From Actinernus sp. WN-2022 (taxonomy: Eukaryota > Cnidaria > Anthozoa > Actiniaria > Actinernidae): a DNA stretch of 64,000 nt. The stretch is from NCBI GenBank assembly GCA_030867875.1, contig JAOWCC010001501.1:16025524-16089523 (forward strand), in the 5' to 3' direction. Positions 1 through 13,400 of the stretch are shown in pieces. A program made the translations under genes and the position numbers. Numbering within the stretch: position 1 is the stretch's first letter; each line of letters begins with the position of its first letter. Below the pieces are notes generated by a model. The model searched no databases. It saw only the letters and a program-made list of their open reading frames with translations, and was not told the DNA's origin.

Positions 1-325
1 TGGACAAAGTATGATGAACAGAGTATATATGAATTGCATATTACCAAACCAGGAGCGTCTATATCTCCTATTTAGTTTTCACGGCGTTTACACAAGTTGG
101 CTATTTTTAGATTATTTTACCGCCTATTAGTGGGTTGCACCAGTGGCGGAACACAAGATGCCTCAAAGCTACTTTCGTTATACCAACAACATTTCTGCTA
201 CGCTTTTGTGATTCTATTCCCTTAGGAATGACTGCAACCCAAGAATAGTATGCGGTATGGACGCTCCTGGTTATGGGCTCCTGGTGTTACTGTACACAAT
301 GAAAATCTTGGCTTAACTTAATTGA

Positions 326-612
326 ACCATAGTTAATAGAGTGGAATGGTTATGAAACCCAGCGACCTTCTTTGTTATATGTCTTTGTTCGCTTTTTTCA
401 ATCATTACCGTGCACAAAACACAATAGAAATTCCAATATATTAATCAATCAGCCAATAGAAACGTGTGGGTTCAGTCGTTCAGGGGACGCTAATCAACTA
501 TGACCGTGCACAATCTTTTGTCTTACCCCCTTCCAACATAAATCGCAGCACCTTTGTTAGCCCCTTTGAAGTTTGCCGGGTTTCCTAACCCACTCTATTA
601 ACTGTGATTAAA
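326..612. mobile_element. MITE with ATAGTTAATAGAGTGG ends (copy 1)
   Basis: Inverted ends ATAGTTAATAGAGTGGAATG and a diverged complement. It shares CAGCCAATAGAAACGTGTG with 44961-45260 and a fragment at 4290-4425. Confidence 0.8.
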
Positions 613-3600
613 CTATACCCGAGCGATACCATGCACAGAAACTACATCTAGGAAAAAGCAAATTATGATAGATATCCTACCGCCTGGTTCACACTAGCGA
701 CGTAGACATAAACACAATCAACATACGCAGAGGCAGAGGCAGTGCCGTAATTGTAATTAGAGCAGATTTCGTACGAGTGGCAGAACTACGGCACGTCCAT
801 AGCCTTACTGTAACCGTGCTGTACCGTAACTCTGTGATTTCGTTGGATCAGCAGGACAAAAACAATAGGGAAACCATTTCAATGCCACGGCTTGCCGTAC
901 GGTAACCGTACCGTAGTCAGTACCGTAGTTTGTGCCACTGTATGCGTCTGCATGCGTATGCTGCGTGCGCTTTTGCTTGCGTAAACCACGGCCAGGCTTA
1001 ACTTAAACTCAAATGCTATATCATCTTCGAAACGTAAATGCTGTTTAAAAATAATATTAAAATGATATAAAAACACAAAATTACATGTATAAGACCAAGT
1101 AGAAAATGTTTAGCGCCGTTTCCTTTTTTTTTAACGTTTTACTGACACTGAAAATGATTCGGTACAAGTTTGAGGATGTTTGGGCATGCGGTAACCGAAT
1201 GGTGAGCCTTCGTGTCACCTTTTTAGAGCTGTTCATGTAGTAAATCCATGACGTTCCCGACCAGTTGATTCTTGATCAGACTCTATGTTTATCAACCAAA
1301 AAATAAAGAAAAGGAATTAAGCTGCTTCAAAAAAAGGAAGCGCGAGGGGATGACGAACCTGCCTAAAATAAACGACTGATGTTGACTTACCTGGGACTAG
1401 TGCTGGGATCGTAGACCACAAGACTATTTCCAGTGTTCCAGTGTCATACTTTTATTGTTGCATCTTCGTCAACAAAGATATATATACGACTGCTTTTGCA
1501 AACGCGTCAAAACACTGAGACTAATAGCGAGACATTGACCTGAGTGATCTGAAATACGCACAACGGATCGGAAGAACTTGAGTCAGTCAATAGTGCCTTA
1601 ATCTTGGAATTGATCAAAACAAAATTACGTGGATTAGATGGATAAGATATATATTAGCGTTTGTGTCGAGTTTCAGTGGAACAAAAGAGGGACAAGAGGG
1701 GGTGGCTGCGTAGGTGACTACCAAAATAATGAACTTAATTTGGGGTTTGGACGGGCTTTGGAAATGTTTTCCCTTCTGAACGGTTTACAATATTAGTCTG
1801 ACAGGTTATATTTTGATATAAATTCCTCAGTTCCCTCACTTCATACCTAGAGTACGGGGATAGCTCTTTACTAAAACTGCCACGAGAGACTCCTATATTG
1901 AACTGACCGGGGTGCTCTGTGCTCCTACGAGGGGTCAAAATTATCGTAACCGTACCTTTTAGGTGGTCCTATAGCAGGAGTTAGTTATAAATTCGAGTCG
2001 ACCTTTTAGGGGTTCAGAGTTATTTATTTCTAGGTACACTTCATAAATTGTATATTTGCGTACCTTTTAGGGGTCAACATCATTAAGGGATCATTTTCAA
2101 AATGACCGCCAAGCGTCCCCGTGGGCGCTTATGCTATGACCATTTTCATGGAAGAAACTAAATTGGCTATATAAGATTAAGTGATCGTGATAAAACATCT
2201 TCGGCCTTCTCCACGTCGTTTTGAAGATTGATTCTAGTCGGCCACAATATCCGATTCAAAAGAATATATATTCGCCTGAACATAATTCAGTAACCAGTTG
2301 GAAGAGAGCCTGACTATTTATTTATAGTGCAAAAGCTTCAAAGGCGTGGGTTCAATTCTTGGTACGAGTAAGCCAAGTGGTACTCCGCTTGATAAGTTTT
2401 GGTTATTTTGGACCCATGGATTTTGCTCTCCAATTTGGCGTGTTTAATTCAATGATCAATACAAATAAACTCCTTCTGTTGTTGAGATGATGTTTCTGTT
2501 TTGTGGAAAATCTCAAAATATGTTTAGGTCTTTACATCTTGCCAGAGAAAGACAAGAACCCCGCAGGCTACATAGATTCGTAAATCTTGCCACACTTATC
2601 AACGTATTTACAGAGTTACCAACTATAAAAGGTTGCATCTTCTCAAGGGCACCCAACGGGTACTTTTTGAAATTCGTTTGAAACCAGTTGTCTGCAGCTC
2701 ATCTAGCCATTTTAAGGCGCCTACTACTGATGTCTTTTGACGTATTCTAGAAAGCTATTAGCTGTTCGGATTTTCTAGGTGGAAATCGCGTCAACCGAAA
2801 ATACTATGGCAAAATATTCCCGGCCTACGAATTTGTTAGTAGTCTAGAACATAACAAGAATTTTCTAGCCCAAGTAACTTCATGTTGCAAAGTTTTGTAG
2901 AGGTACGATTTTTTTAGGGATTCTTTTTTCCTGTTCTGACTATTGATCAGACGAATTGGGACGTACGAATATTTTAGGGGAAACGTTTTAGTCTCCCTTT
3001 TCTTCTATAATTTTCAAGGGATTGAAAACAAATTTTCTAGCCAGTATTTCAGAAAACAATTTTCTAGGGACAGTTTTTTCAAATCCGAAAGTTTTAGGCT
3101 AACTTACTCTCCCGAACAGCTTTTTAACCGAAAACTTCGTTGGGTGCCCTTGATCTTCTTTGTCCCCTTATACTGATTAAACACTATGTTTTTAGGCATT
3201 TCAATATACTTACTCAGATGATAACCATCTAGCTTTTGTTCCTAAAATTGCTTTAATATTGATTCTTTAGGTTGTCTCATTTGAAGATTGACATTGAAAG
3301 TTATTATTTTAATAGAGGCAGCTCCCTTCAACTGTTAAAGAAAAATATATCTGAACAAACACGAATAACAAACTCTTGACAAAGAATTGTTTTATCGTGG
3401 CACAAAGTTAGCTTTTCTTTGTGAATTTAATCAACCATTGAACCGCCGCCTTAAGACTCAGCTACACGGCCCTTGTTTTAAATTTATGCTTTGGATTAAC
3501 CTCCAATTTAACTTTTACCATTCAAAAAGCAACACAAATATCGTAAAATCTTTGCTAAAATCGAGTTTAGCTCGTCACAAAACTCAGTCTTTAGCCTGAT

Positions 3601-4289
3601 ATCTCCTCTTAATCTATATATACGTGCGTGAGGTCGGAAGATTCAAATAAAGGAAAGATACGATTGTTCTTTGATTACAAATAAGGCACAACTGACTAAC
3701 ATACATTAAATAAATATGATTTCCATCTCCGCCCTAACTTTCCTTTTACCCTTAACAGTCATAATAAGTTAATTCGATTACGAAGTTTACATTTTGGAAA
3801 CACGAAGAGGGCGTATGGAATGGTCGTAAATTATCTGTTAATGGGAAGTGAAACCTAAATCAACTTTAGCTTTACGAATCAATATATATGAAGAGCCTTG
3901 AGGGTGCGTTTCGTTAGGAGAATCCAAAATTGGATTCTTCAATCCAAAAATGGATTTTGCGTTTCTTTACTAGAATCCATAAACGGATTTTAAATCCGTG
4001 GAATCCATAGTCAGAATTCGAAAAAAGTGGTAAGTGGTCTTCGTCTTGAGAATAGCACATTTAACCACCAGAATTAACTAGAAGTGGCTGGTTTGTGGCG
4101 CGCTGTCAATATAGTGCCACAGGTAGCCTAATACGAAAAAAACCATCCAGAAGCTCGAAGAGCCGTTTGCAGGCTACTTATAACCTGACAAGAAAGGCAA
4201 GGCTGATTCAACAGTAGAGTTTTCTCCTCCAATATTTCGATCGGCCTTCGGGGAAAGAGGCTTACAATGTGACTAGACCTTTACGAAAA

Positions 4290-4425
4290 TACAACAGATA
4301 TTGGAATATGTTAATCAATCAGCCAATAGAAACGTGTGGGTTAAGTCGTTCAGTTCCTTTGTTAGCCCCTTTGAGGTTTGCCGGGTTTCTTAAACAATCA
4401 CCTCTATTAACTATGTTCTTAATTA
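4290..4425. mobile_element. Fragment of the same MITE family
   Basis: Holds TTAATCAATCAGCCAATAGA and TTTGTTAGCCCCTTTGAGG, with a short internal deletion; the left end is lost. Confidence 0.7.
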
Positions 4426-6024
4426 ATTCTTGGCCCCATGCTCCTTTCAACTTTAAGGAGCCAAGAGTGGAGCCAAGAGTGTTTCCATGGCAACATCATA
4501 ATGGCCATAGTGATGTGTATTTTCCACACCACGTGTGCACAGTTTCAATTGTTTTTACCCACTATTTGCAGATATATTCTGCATTTTTAACTCGTGGATG
4601 CACGCATGTGCAGAACGAGTTATTGGGTTTAGGTGGATACGAGATAAGTTATTCATCGTTTTTTTCCTGTGACTCGACGACTCGCCGTTGACTTTCCGAA
4701 TGACCGAATGCTGGAGAAGATGTATTGACGGCGCCCTTTTAATGCCAGACACTCCAAACCTGGACAGACATGGTAGTCGGTCCCTGTCGATCATTTAGTG
4801 ATGACGTAAGGATGACGTCATCGGTCACGTGATTTTAAGTACTTACCATATCGCCCTCATTTCTAATGCCAGACAGTTCAAATTTGGACAGGTATGGTAT
4901 TATTTCCCAGGATTCACATAGTGGTGATAACGTAACGATGACGTCATCGGTCACGTGATTTTTAGTATTACCAAAATAGCTCACTGATTATCCACGAGGG
5001 GCCCTAACCGCGACACGACTGGAACGAGTCAGGATGAACAATAGGACAGATTACATTCGATTAACCCCTCAGAGATTAGTCCCAGTCCTGCGCGTTTTAC
5101 TCATTGATCCTCTGAAACTCAATAATACCAAGATGGGAATGAAAACTGCTGCGCATGTCCGGTCAGAGGTAGAAATCGCGGGCGCAGCTCTAAACCCAAC
5201 TCATCGCAAAAAAGACCGGGTATTAAGTTATTAGTTTTGTCATCAAGCCAATTAAATTATTTGGAACTGGTTCATGAAAGCACTTAAAAATCGAAGCTCG
5301 TACTTTTCTGTAACAATGCTTTGATGTGCAAATTTCGAGTGAAAATTCACCCGTTCTTGGCGCTGGCCAAAAGATCGCGGGCCCCAGGCTGGGAACGAGA
5401 TTGGCGTGCGTTTGATTTACCGGTGAAATTAACGCATGCGCAACCACCTTGCAGACCTGTCAGATCTAAATCGACTGTGAATGTAACTGTCCAACACGTG
5501 CTGCGGTGTTGTTCGTAAATGGCTCCAAGAAGTGTTGATGTTTTTAACACTGGCATAGGAGAATTTATTGTGAGCTGCAATATCTTTATTGACGACTATA
5601 AATCGTTAATATATTGATTTTAAAAATCTAACGGAATTCGATAAGCCTACGATATATTAGTAAAAACCAACTAGTGGACTATTACAAATCCTGCATTCTG
5701 ATTGGCTAGCCTACTATAGGTCTATTTGTGATAGCCCATGGCAGAGAAAAGCCGCACGCATTTTCACGAAATAATAACAGTTTATCAACTTCAATTATTT
5801 TGTTTCTTTCTATTATTTTCTACTGCCCTACTAGTTAGTTTATACTAAAACAATTAGACCTCTCGCCCTCATGGGCTACGAGTTAAATAGCCCATGAGGC
5901 ACTCGTAGCCCATTCGGGCTGCGGGTCTAATTGTTAAATAGAACGATTTAGCTTGTACATTTATTGTCCGAATTCACCTGACTTTTTGCTTGAGTAATAG
6001 ACCCTATGCATAAGTCCTGGTACC

Positions 6025-6290
6025 TTGCATGTCAACGAGGCCGGTAGGTCCTCTGGAATGTTGAAATTGAAGCGCCTGGGGAGATTGTGAAATGCACTGA
6101 ATGAATGTTCAGTGAAACAATGCCGTTAATTTACTATGCACCTGGCTGGTTGTACTATAAAGAAAAATAAAGGATAAATGACGACAGATTAGCAACATTT
6201 TTCAACTAAACAATCATGTTTAACACGTTTCACACCTCCTGCTAGCATTTCAACTTCAACATTCCAGAGGACCTACCGGCCTCTTTTTCG
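6025..6290. repeat. Inverted repeat pair
   Basis: GAGGCCGGTAGGTCCTCTGG near 6038 and its complement near 6262 enclose about 220 bp; MITE-like. Confidence 0.65.
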
Positions 6291-6639
6291 TGTTGTGACC
6301 GCGCGAGTTATGCATAGTGTGTATGTTGTCTTATTTTTCTGTATAAAAATGATCCCAAGAGGAAATGTACAAATTCCTCTAATTAGAAAACAAAAGACTG
6401 AATCCTCTGGAGAGCTGTCACATGATCTGAATTGGGACAACAAAATACAAGCTAAATCGGTCTATTAGCCTAGTCCCCAGCTTCTAATCAGTCGTCCCAT
6501 CATGCAATCACAAAGAGATTTTTTTTTAAATGGCAAAACTCTCGTAATGTGAAATTTGTGTGTTTGTGAGTCGGTTTTTGTTTTTGACCTACGTAAAGTA
6601 CCTATGGCAGAAAATGTCGACTTGGGGTTTACACGTATA

Positions 6640-7032
6640 TGTCATAGACCTCTCAAGATCTGCCATATATGATTTTCCGTTTCGGTAGTTTATCGATATG
6701 TATTGTAAATATGAACATTGCCATGTGAAAGAGCATGTCGACATTAGTGAACTTGTGAAAGTTGAGTGCTGTAGCTTATAAAGCAATGAAGTTACATACA
6801 GTTGAAATTAGATAGATTTGTATGAGAAAAACAACGGAGGCTTTCTAGACTCGCTTTCATGTTTTCCTGCATTAGAAATGCTCATTGCTCAACAGCAATT
6901 CTCCACACTGCTCTAAAACTCAAAACAATACTAGTTTTAATGTGATCTATCACGTGGTAGCATTGGTTTCCCACTACAGATTGATCTACCAAATTATGCA
7001 AATTAGGAGGCGGCCATTATGAAAGTCGTGTA
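6640..7032. mobile_element. Copy of the MITE at 28194-28610, left end lost
   Basis: Shares GAGCATGTCGACATTAGTGA and the right end CGGCCATTATGAAAGTCGTG. The left terminal repeat is missing. Confidence 0.75.
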
Positions 7033-7436
7033 TAGACCTCTCGATTTCGCTTTCAAGAGGTTTTGGCCAGGCTTCTTAGCAGTGACGCCACAATATCCAG
7101 CCGCGCGTAAACGAGAAGCCTGGGGACGAGGCTACATTTTGATGCAAATGTACGTTCAATTCGATGAATCATTATTAAAACGAGCCAGCCTAGTTAGCCA
7201 AAGTAAAAAGCATATTATAAAATATTCACCTTATTCATAAAGGCATCAAAGCGAGGCCAGTTGTCCCAGGAAGAGAAAAATCTACAGTCGATGGCGGAAA
7301 ATAACGTTAATTTCCTCGACGAAAACCGACTCCAACTTTTGCGATCTTCGGGACAACTGGCCTCGCTCTGATGCCATTGTTACCAGACTTCTTTCGGCAT
7401 GAGATATGAATAAGGTGCAAGCTAATGTATCAATCT

Positions 7437-7790
7437 CATTACATGTTAACCTCATTGCATGTTAACCTCATTGCATGTTTAACCTCATTGCATGTTAACC
7501 TCATTGCATGTTAACCTCATTGCATGTTAACCTCATTGCATGTTAACCTCATTGCATGTTAACCTCATTGCATGTTAACCTCATTGCATGTTAACATCAT
7601 TACTGTTATTGCCACTCTTATCTCATTTTCCTATTGCATGTATTGCATGTATTGCATGTATTGCATTTTCTCATTGCATGTTTAACCTCATTGCATGTTT
7701 AACCTCATGTTAACCTCATTGCATGTCAACCTCATTGCATGTTTAACCTCATTGCATGTTTAACATCATTGCATGTTAACCTCATTACTG
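7437..7790. repeat. Minisatellite AACCTCATTGCATGTT
   Basis: About 18 units of 16-17 bp, with a short ATTGCATGT sub-array and a duplicated end block (TACTGTTATTGCCACTCTTA at 7602 and 7789). Confidence 0.92.
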
Positions 7791-8077
7791 TTATTGCCAC
7801 TCTTATCTCATTTTCCTATGCCGCTCAGTTCAATCAGTTCTACCGAAGGATTTCGACGCATTTTACCATGGTAAAACCAGCAGCAGAAGATCACATTGAT
7901 CATCAAGATGAAGAGGAGACATATGAGGGCACAGAGAGTTATCATCAGGTGAACCCACGTGGCCTGTGAGAAAAAATAATGAACCACAGTGACGTGGGTG
8001 AATAGGGACGCTGTCAACACCCATCTCAGCTATTTCTCTGCACTCAGCGCTCAACTCACATGTTGATTTTTATGGAG

Positions 8078-8235
8078 GGAGGAAAACCAGAGAACCCGGA
8101 GAAAAACCCTCGGAGCATGGATAGGAATCAACAAACTAAACTCGCATATGACGTCACGTCCGGGAATCGATCTCGGGCCACAATGGTGAGAGGCGAGCGG
8201 TTTTACGCGCTGCGCATGCGCCACCCTGCTCCACA
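8078..8235 (-). mobile_element. tRNA-derived SINE copy
   Basis: Same tail (GGGTTTTTCTCCGGGTTC on the minus strand) and a changed B-box (GAGATCGATTCCC). Confidence 0.65.
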
Positions 8236-10199
8236 TAAAGACACTTCTATCATATTATGTAATGCCTAACTAAGTGCGAATAAACGACATAATCGTATAA
8301 ACCTTCTCATGAGAAAAGGCAAAAATACCTATACTGCATGGTGAAATCCGACTCTTCCATGAAGGATGGCATGCCACAAATTCGGGTGGATGCAGGCCCG
8401 TACCTAGGGGGGGAGAGAGGGGATTGGACAATCCCCACTAAGGTCTCGAGTTCCGCCCAGCTGAGGAAAAAATTAAATGTGTGAAAACTCGGTCCCTGAT
8501 AGCTCCCTCGCTTGTTTGCAAGTGTTCTCGTCTGCTGGTAATGCTTCCCGTGTACCATTTTATTTGTAATGAATCTGGAGTAAATCGAGCATAAAAGACC
8601 GCAATCTGATTCTCGTATCCAGGGCCCATGCTCATTTTGGTCAGCACCATTGCCCCACTTGCAGGCATAACTAGTGCGCATGCACCATTAACTTTCCAAA
8701 TTACTCGAGGACAGTCTCGTACCCAGACCCTTTTTTTACTACGCATGTTCGACGAAATACAAGGTAGTATTTTCGTTGAACATGCGCAGTAAAAAAAAAA
8801 TCCATGGAAGTTCACGCTGCTATCAATTCAATCCGCGACGAAGTAGAAAACCTGGGGGAACTTCGCGATCAGTTGCTTGGGACAACAATGAATCCACAGG
8901 CTTTGCTTTTTTAAAAAATTCCGGGTAGCATGCCCCTGAATAACCTACCACCGGTGACACTCGTTATATAGCGTAAAAAGTTGTACACGAATAATGATAG
9001 ATCGGCATCCCCCCACTCAAAACCCTGGATACAGGCCTGGGATGAAATGTACTGCTTCAGACAGAAATATAAAGTAAATCTATGGATCGAAATCAAGTTG
9101 TTGGAATAACAGTTTGTAATCCTTCTTAATCCAGTATGCCATCCTTTATTTAAAAAAAGCAACATTCACAAGGTATATCTCTTCCAAAACAAGATGGTGT
9201 TTTTTTGTAGTTGTGTTTTAGATATATTTGAATCTGGGTGCCATTCGATTGACAGCACCCTTTGTAGAATCAAACGGATCAAGGTATTCATTTGCGCAGT
9301 ATGAGTAAAAGCAATTCCTTAAAACTTAGAGACCTTAAGCTCCTATTAAACGAGACAATATGTTTCTTGCAACTTGCAATGCAATCTTTACGACAGAAAA
9401 TCATTGCAAGTTGCTATGGGGTGTCGGACATTCGCAACTTTGTTTGCAACATGCAATGCGATCGGATTTTAGCCCGAGTAGCGTTGCGAAAAGTAGAACA
9501 TGATTCTACTTTCTCTACAACTCGTCTCGCTATTTTTCGTTGCCAGGCGAGTTACAAGAGAATGTGTCTCGCAATGGCTTTGTTTTGCAAAGCTGCAAGA
9601 AAAATTGCCTCGTGTAACAGGACTTGCTTTACGATACTCCTTTTTGCCCACAAGGCAACTTAAAGTGCCCCTAGCCACATTGTTTTATTTCTTCATACGA
9701 ATTCTTATAATATTTAGAGTAATTCTGCGTAAAAAGTTTTTTTTTGCGTGAATCCTTGATTGTCTGTAACCTGTTGAAGTTTGCTAAAAATGGCGAAAAG
9801 CGACCAGGCTCTTTTCACGACCGAGCTACAGTCCGCTAATTAGAAGCATGGGCCTAGTACATCGTGCATGCGTGTGATGCAAGATCAGGAATCCACAACA
9901 ATAGAACCAACAACAAGTGCTTGTGAACAATGGTTTTGCCTGATCTTACGTCACTCGACCAAGACCTCAAACTACGCGGTCGTGAAACCGAAAATACGCG
10001 GGATTTTAATCACGATTTAAATATCAGGAATTATACCGATTTAACTATTTTCTTTCGTCCTCGATTTTCATCTAGACTTCGAAAATAAATAAAACTAAAA
10101 TGAGGTTAGGTCGGGCATAAGATTTTGTGACCACCAACTCAGTTGAGCTTGCAAAAACTTTACCAGAATCCAAATAATACAAAGTCCTTTCAAACCTAC

Positions 10200-10438
10200 C
10201 TCGCAATAGTCCTTCTCGGGCTTCTTGGTCGCTACCAATTTTCCCGACGAACATCCATCACTGTAACACCGTTTGTTTCTCTCCAACATGGACCTGAACT
10301 CGCCATGATCCATAGCAAACTTTTCGCACGTGGGGAACCCAGGGGGAGCAGGGGGGTGGTGCGCAAATGATTCGTTGAGAATAAGAGCCATGCCTTCCGA
10401 TTGGTGATTACCCACGTGACAGTGAACGAACCAATAAC
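10200..10438 (-). CDS. Multicopper oxidase exon 10 (HCHVGNH copper motif)
   Basis: It encodes [17 protein letters not shown], the fourth copper motif with the type 1 Cys ligand, then a Cys-containing tail ending KKPEKDYCE before GTAGGT (phase 0). The coding sequence must go on in a further exon, which I could not find below 10200. Confidence 0.94.
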
Positions 10439-13400
10439 CTGTTGGCAAATGGTACAACAAGAAATCATGCTATGGAAACGTGTGAGTTGTGCGAGGGTTC
10501 CACTCGTGTATCCACTCGCATCTTGTAGAGACCTTGAGCGTGTATTGTTTTATAAACCACAGGGAACCATCTTGTATTTGTCTTCTACAATGTCTTTTAC
10601 AATGGAAAAATCGAGCCATTTACAGAGTTTGAATAATTATGCTCACATTTTACAAACATTTTACAGACTTTTTACATAGTTCTTCAAATTCTGTAAATGG
10701 TTCGCTTTTGCCAGGGCTATTTGTTAAATGTGCAACTTCTCGTCTGCATAAAACATTAATAAGATATTGCACTAATTAGACCGTTAATTCACTCTTTTCA
10801 CCTGGTGGACATCTTGGATTCAAAGTGAGGCAATCCTTTGTTTTTGCAAGGTTAAACTCGTTTTGATATTCCCTCAGTGCGAGACTAACCTAGCAAAAAC
10901 GAAGAATTCTTTGAATCCAAGATGGCCACCAGGTGAAAAGAGTAATAGACCTTTCTCGCATTCGATCGAACAATGACACCAAGTCGAGATTGTGGTAGAC
11001 AAAAATACAGTAAATGCATGAAAATGTCTACTCTAATCTCGACTTGGTGCCATTGTTCTTGGATCGCAATGCGGGAAAGGTCTGTTGGAGCCTGTGAACA
11101 AGTTATTAGTGGGGGAGAAGAGGAGGGGAGAGGGACTGGAGAAGAGGGGGACTGGGGAGGAGATGGGAAGAGGAGGAGAGAGCCTGTAGACAAGCTATAG
11201 AAAAATCCCTTGAAAAATGTTTTATTACCACAGGTAGCCCAACGCAAGTTTAGGGCTGGGTTCATACATACCCGGGTTGTCGCTCTTCAGTCGCACCACC
11301 GTGTATCCGTATGACGGCACAATGACCGTGTCTTTCAGGGGAGGGTTATCGAAATTTAAATCCTTGGGTTGCCCCGCTGACCAGTGCTGGCGACTGCAGG
11401 CCGCATTCTCGCAAGTAATGTCGGGATTGGTTCGTAGAATTTTGCCTGTTGTTTGGTTTTGTATTGGATAACCAATCTTGAGAACCTGTGAAAGTCGTAA
11501 AAATGGTGGCTCCTTTCAGCTGTTGTAATTCTGCTTACAGAATAGGTATTTACTCGAGGAGGGTCTCTAGATTTATTATTAAAAGTTGGAAACGTTACGC
11601 TTTATTTTAATTTCATTAAAATGTTGAATCTGGTAGAACCTGGTAGAACCTGGAACTTAATACGAGGCATTTGTTCATCAATTATTTTGCTACATGGAAA
11701 ATCTGAAATGTATATGCAACATGTAAGGGCTGAATAATTAACAATTAGACTTCTCGCTCTTGGTTCTATCGGCAGATAGTTGGCGAGTGTCGCAGCCAAG
11801 CGACCGTTCTATCAACTTAGCGATCAGAAAACTGTGGAAAGAACTCACAAAAAAAACATTTTCTACAGCGGGCACGATCGTTATAGTTCACCACACAATT
11901 TTCGCGCGCACTCATTAGTAAAAAGTGATCACGTGACGTAATAGTTGTCGTCCGCGGGTGCAAACTATCAGGTGTTACAGTTCACCACAAAATGTTGGCG
12001 CGCGCTCATTGGCCAAAATCGATAATGTGACGTGATAGTTGTCGTCCGCGGAGGCAAACTATCAGGCGTTATAGTTCACCACAACATTTTGGCGCGCACT
12101 CATTGGCCAAAAGCGATCACATGACGTGATAGTTGTCGTCCGCGGAGGCAAACTATCAGGCGATCAAACTAGCATCCAGTGTGCTATATATAATTACCGA
12201 GGGTAAATAAAGTTCATTATTATTATTATTATTATTTATAGTGCCCGCTGAGCACGAAAGACAATTTTGTGTTGAACAATAACGCAAATAGACTGTGTCT
12301 GTCTCGAAACTATTATACAAATAGACTGTGTCCGTCGAGGAACTATCGGCTGAAGTTGCCCGCGGAAATTTGATGTTCTTAAAACAAATATAAGCCCGAG
12401 AACGCAGTGCGAGGTCTAATATGCTAGTTTTAAGAACATCAAATTTCCAAGGGAAACTATCAGCCGATAGTTCCGAGACAGACACAGTCTATTTGCGTTA
12501 TTGTTCAACACAAAATTGTCTTTCGTGCTCAGCGGGCACTACCGCCTGATAGTTTGCCTCCGCGGATGACAACTATCACGTCACGTGATCGCTTTTGACC
12601 AATGAGCGCGCGCTGGTGTTTAGTACACTAAGAAGTAAAATTTAAATCTAAGATTTACTACTCGATTAAAATAATAGTATGGACTAATCATAAAATGACA
12701 CTAAAACTAGGACTAGAAATGCTCGTATGAAAACCTGATATTGTCAGTGTATACTAACTGGTACTAAGACTAAGAATCTTAAATCTAAAGTGTAAGCCAT
12801 AGATACGAAAAGAGCTTGCTTTTGATTACATGACAATTCACTTTACTCATATCTCATGCCCACGCGGGAAGAAGTCTGATAACAATGGTATCAGAGCGAG
12901 GCCAGTTGTCCCAAAGTGCGTGAAATTGGAGTCGGTCAGAAATGTTTGAGTTTCTGTCGTACCGCACTGTTGTGTTATTTTGTGTCATAAGAAAGTTAAC
13001 ATTATTTTTCGCCATCGATTGTAGAATTGTTTTCTTCCTATGACATGCTGGGATATCTACAATAATTCCCAATAATTATTATTAATTCCCAGTATTATAA
13101 AATTACCTGAAAGCTATGGCCGTGAATGTGGACGGGGTGACTAAGCTTGGCGTTATTGTACGAGTTCAGGACGAGCTGTATAGTCTTCTTGGCTGGTAGT
13201 TCTACCACATGAGTACACCAACATCCCGTATCTTTACAATAACGTGAACACTGCGTGAGACCCCAAGTAGATGGACTCTGGAACAGCGGTGCACGTGGTG
13301 TGATCATGCGCATGTTGTTCACGGATGCCCCAATGGGGAAACCAAAGTTGAGAAACACGTCGTGCACTTCTTGGTTTCTGGTGTCTTGGAGTTTTTCAGG

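Larger units (their letters stand above)
1..10199. other. Noncoding region 3' of the oxidase exons
   Basis: No convincing exon found on either strand. It holds MITEs, a minisatellite, a SINE copy and, at 1940-3110, a loose series of TTTTAGGGG or TTTTCTAG motifs. The last oxidase exon should be here or further left. A Harbinger-like MITE end (GGGTGCGTTTCGTTAGGAGA) lies near 3903, and a hairpin at 5860-5940. Confidence 0.6.

Noticed and set aside
7437..7790. CRISPR-like array
   Set aside because: Contiguous 16-bp units without spacers; a minisatellite.
7808..8054. Minus-strand hydrophobic frames that could be a last transmembrane exon of the oxidase
   Set aside because: They arise at the edge of a minisatellite and a SINE, and no acceptor gives the needed phase 0 with a convincing protein.
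8307..8815. Two 124-125-aa minus-strand frames as a gene
   Set aside because: They overlap in different frames, lack motifs and have odd composition; no splice context.
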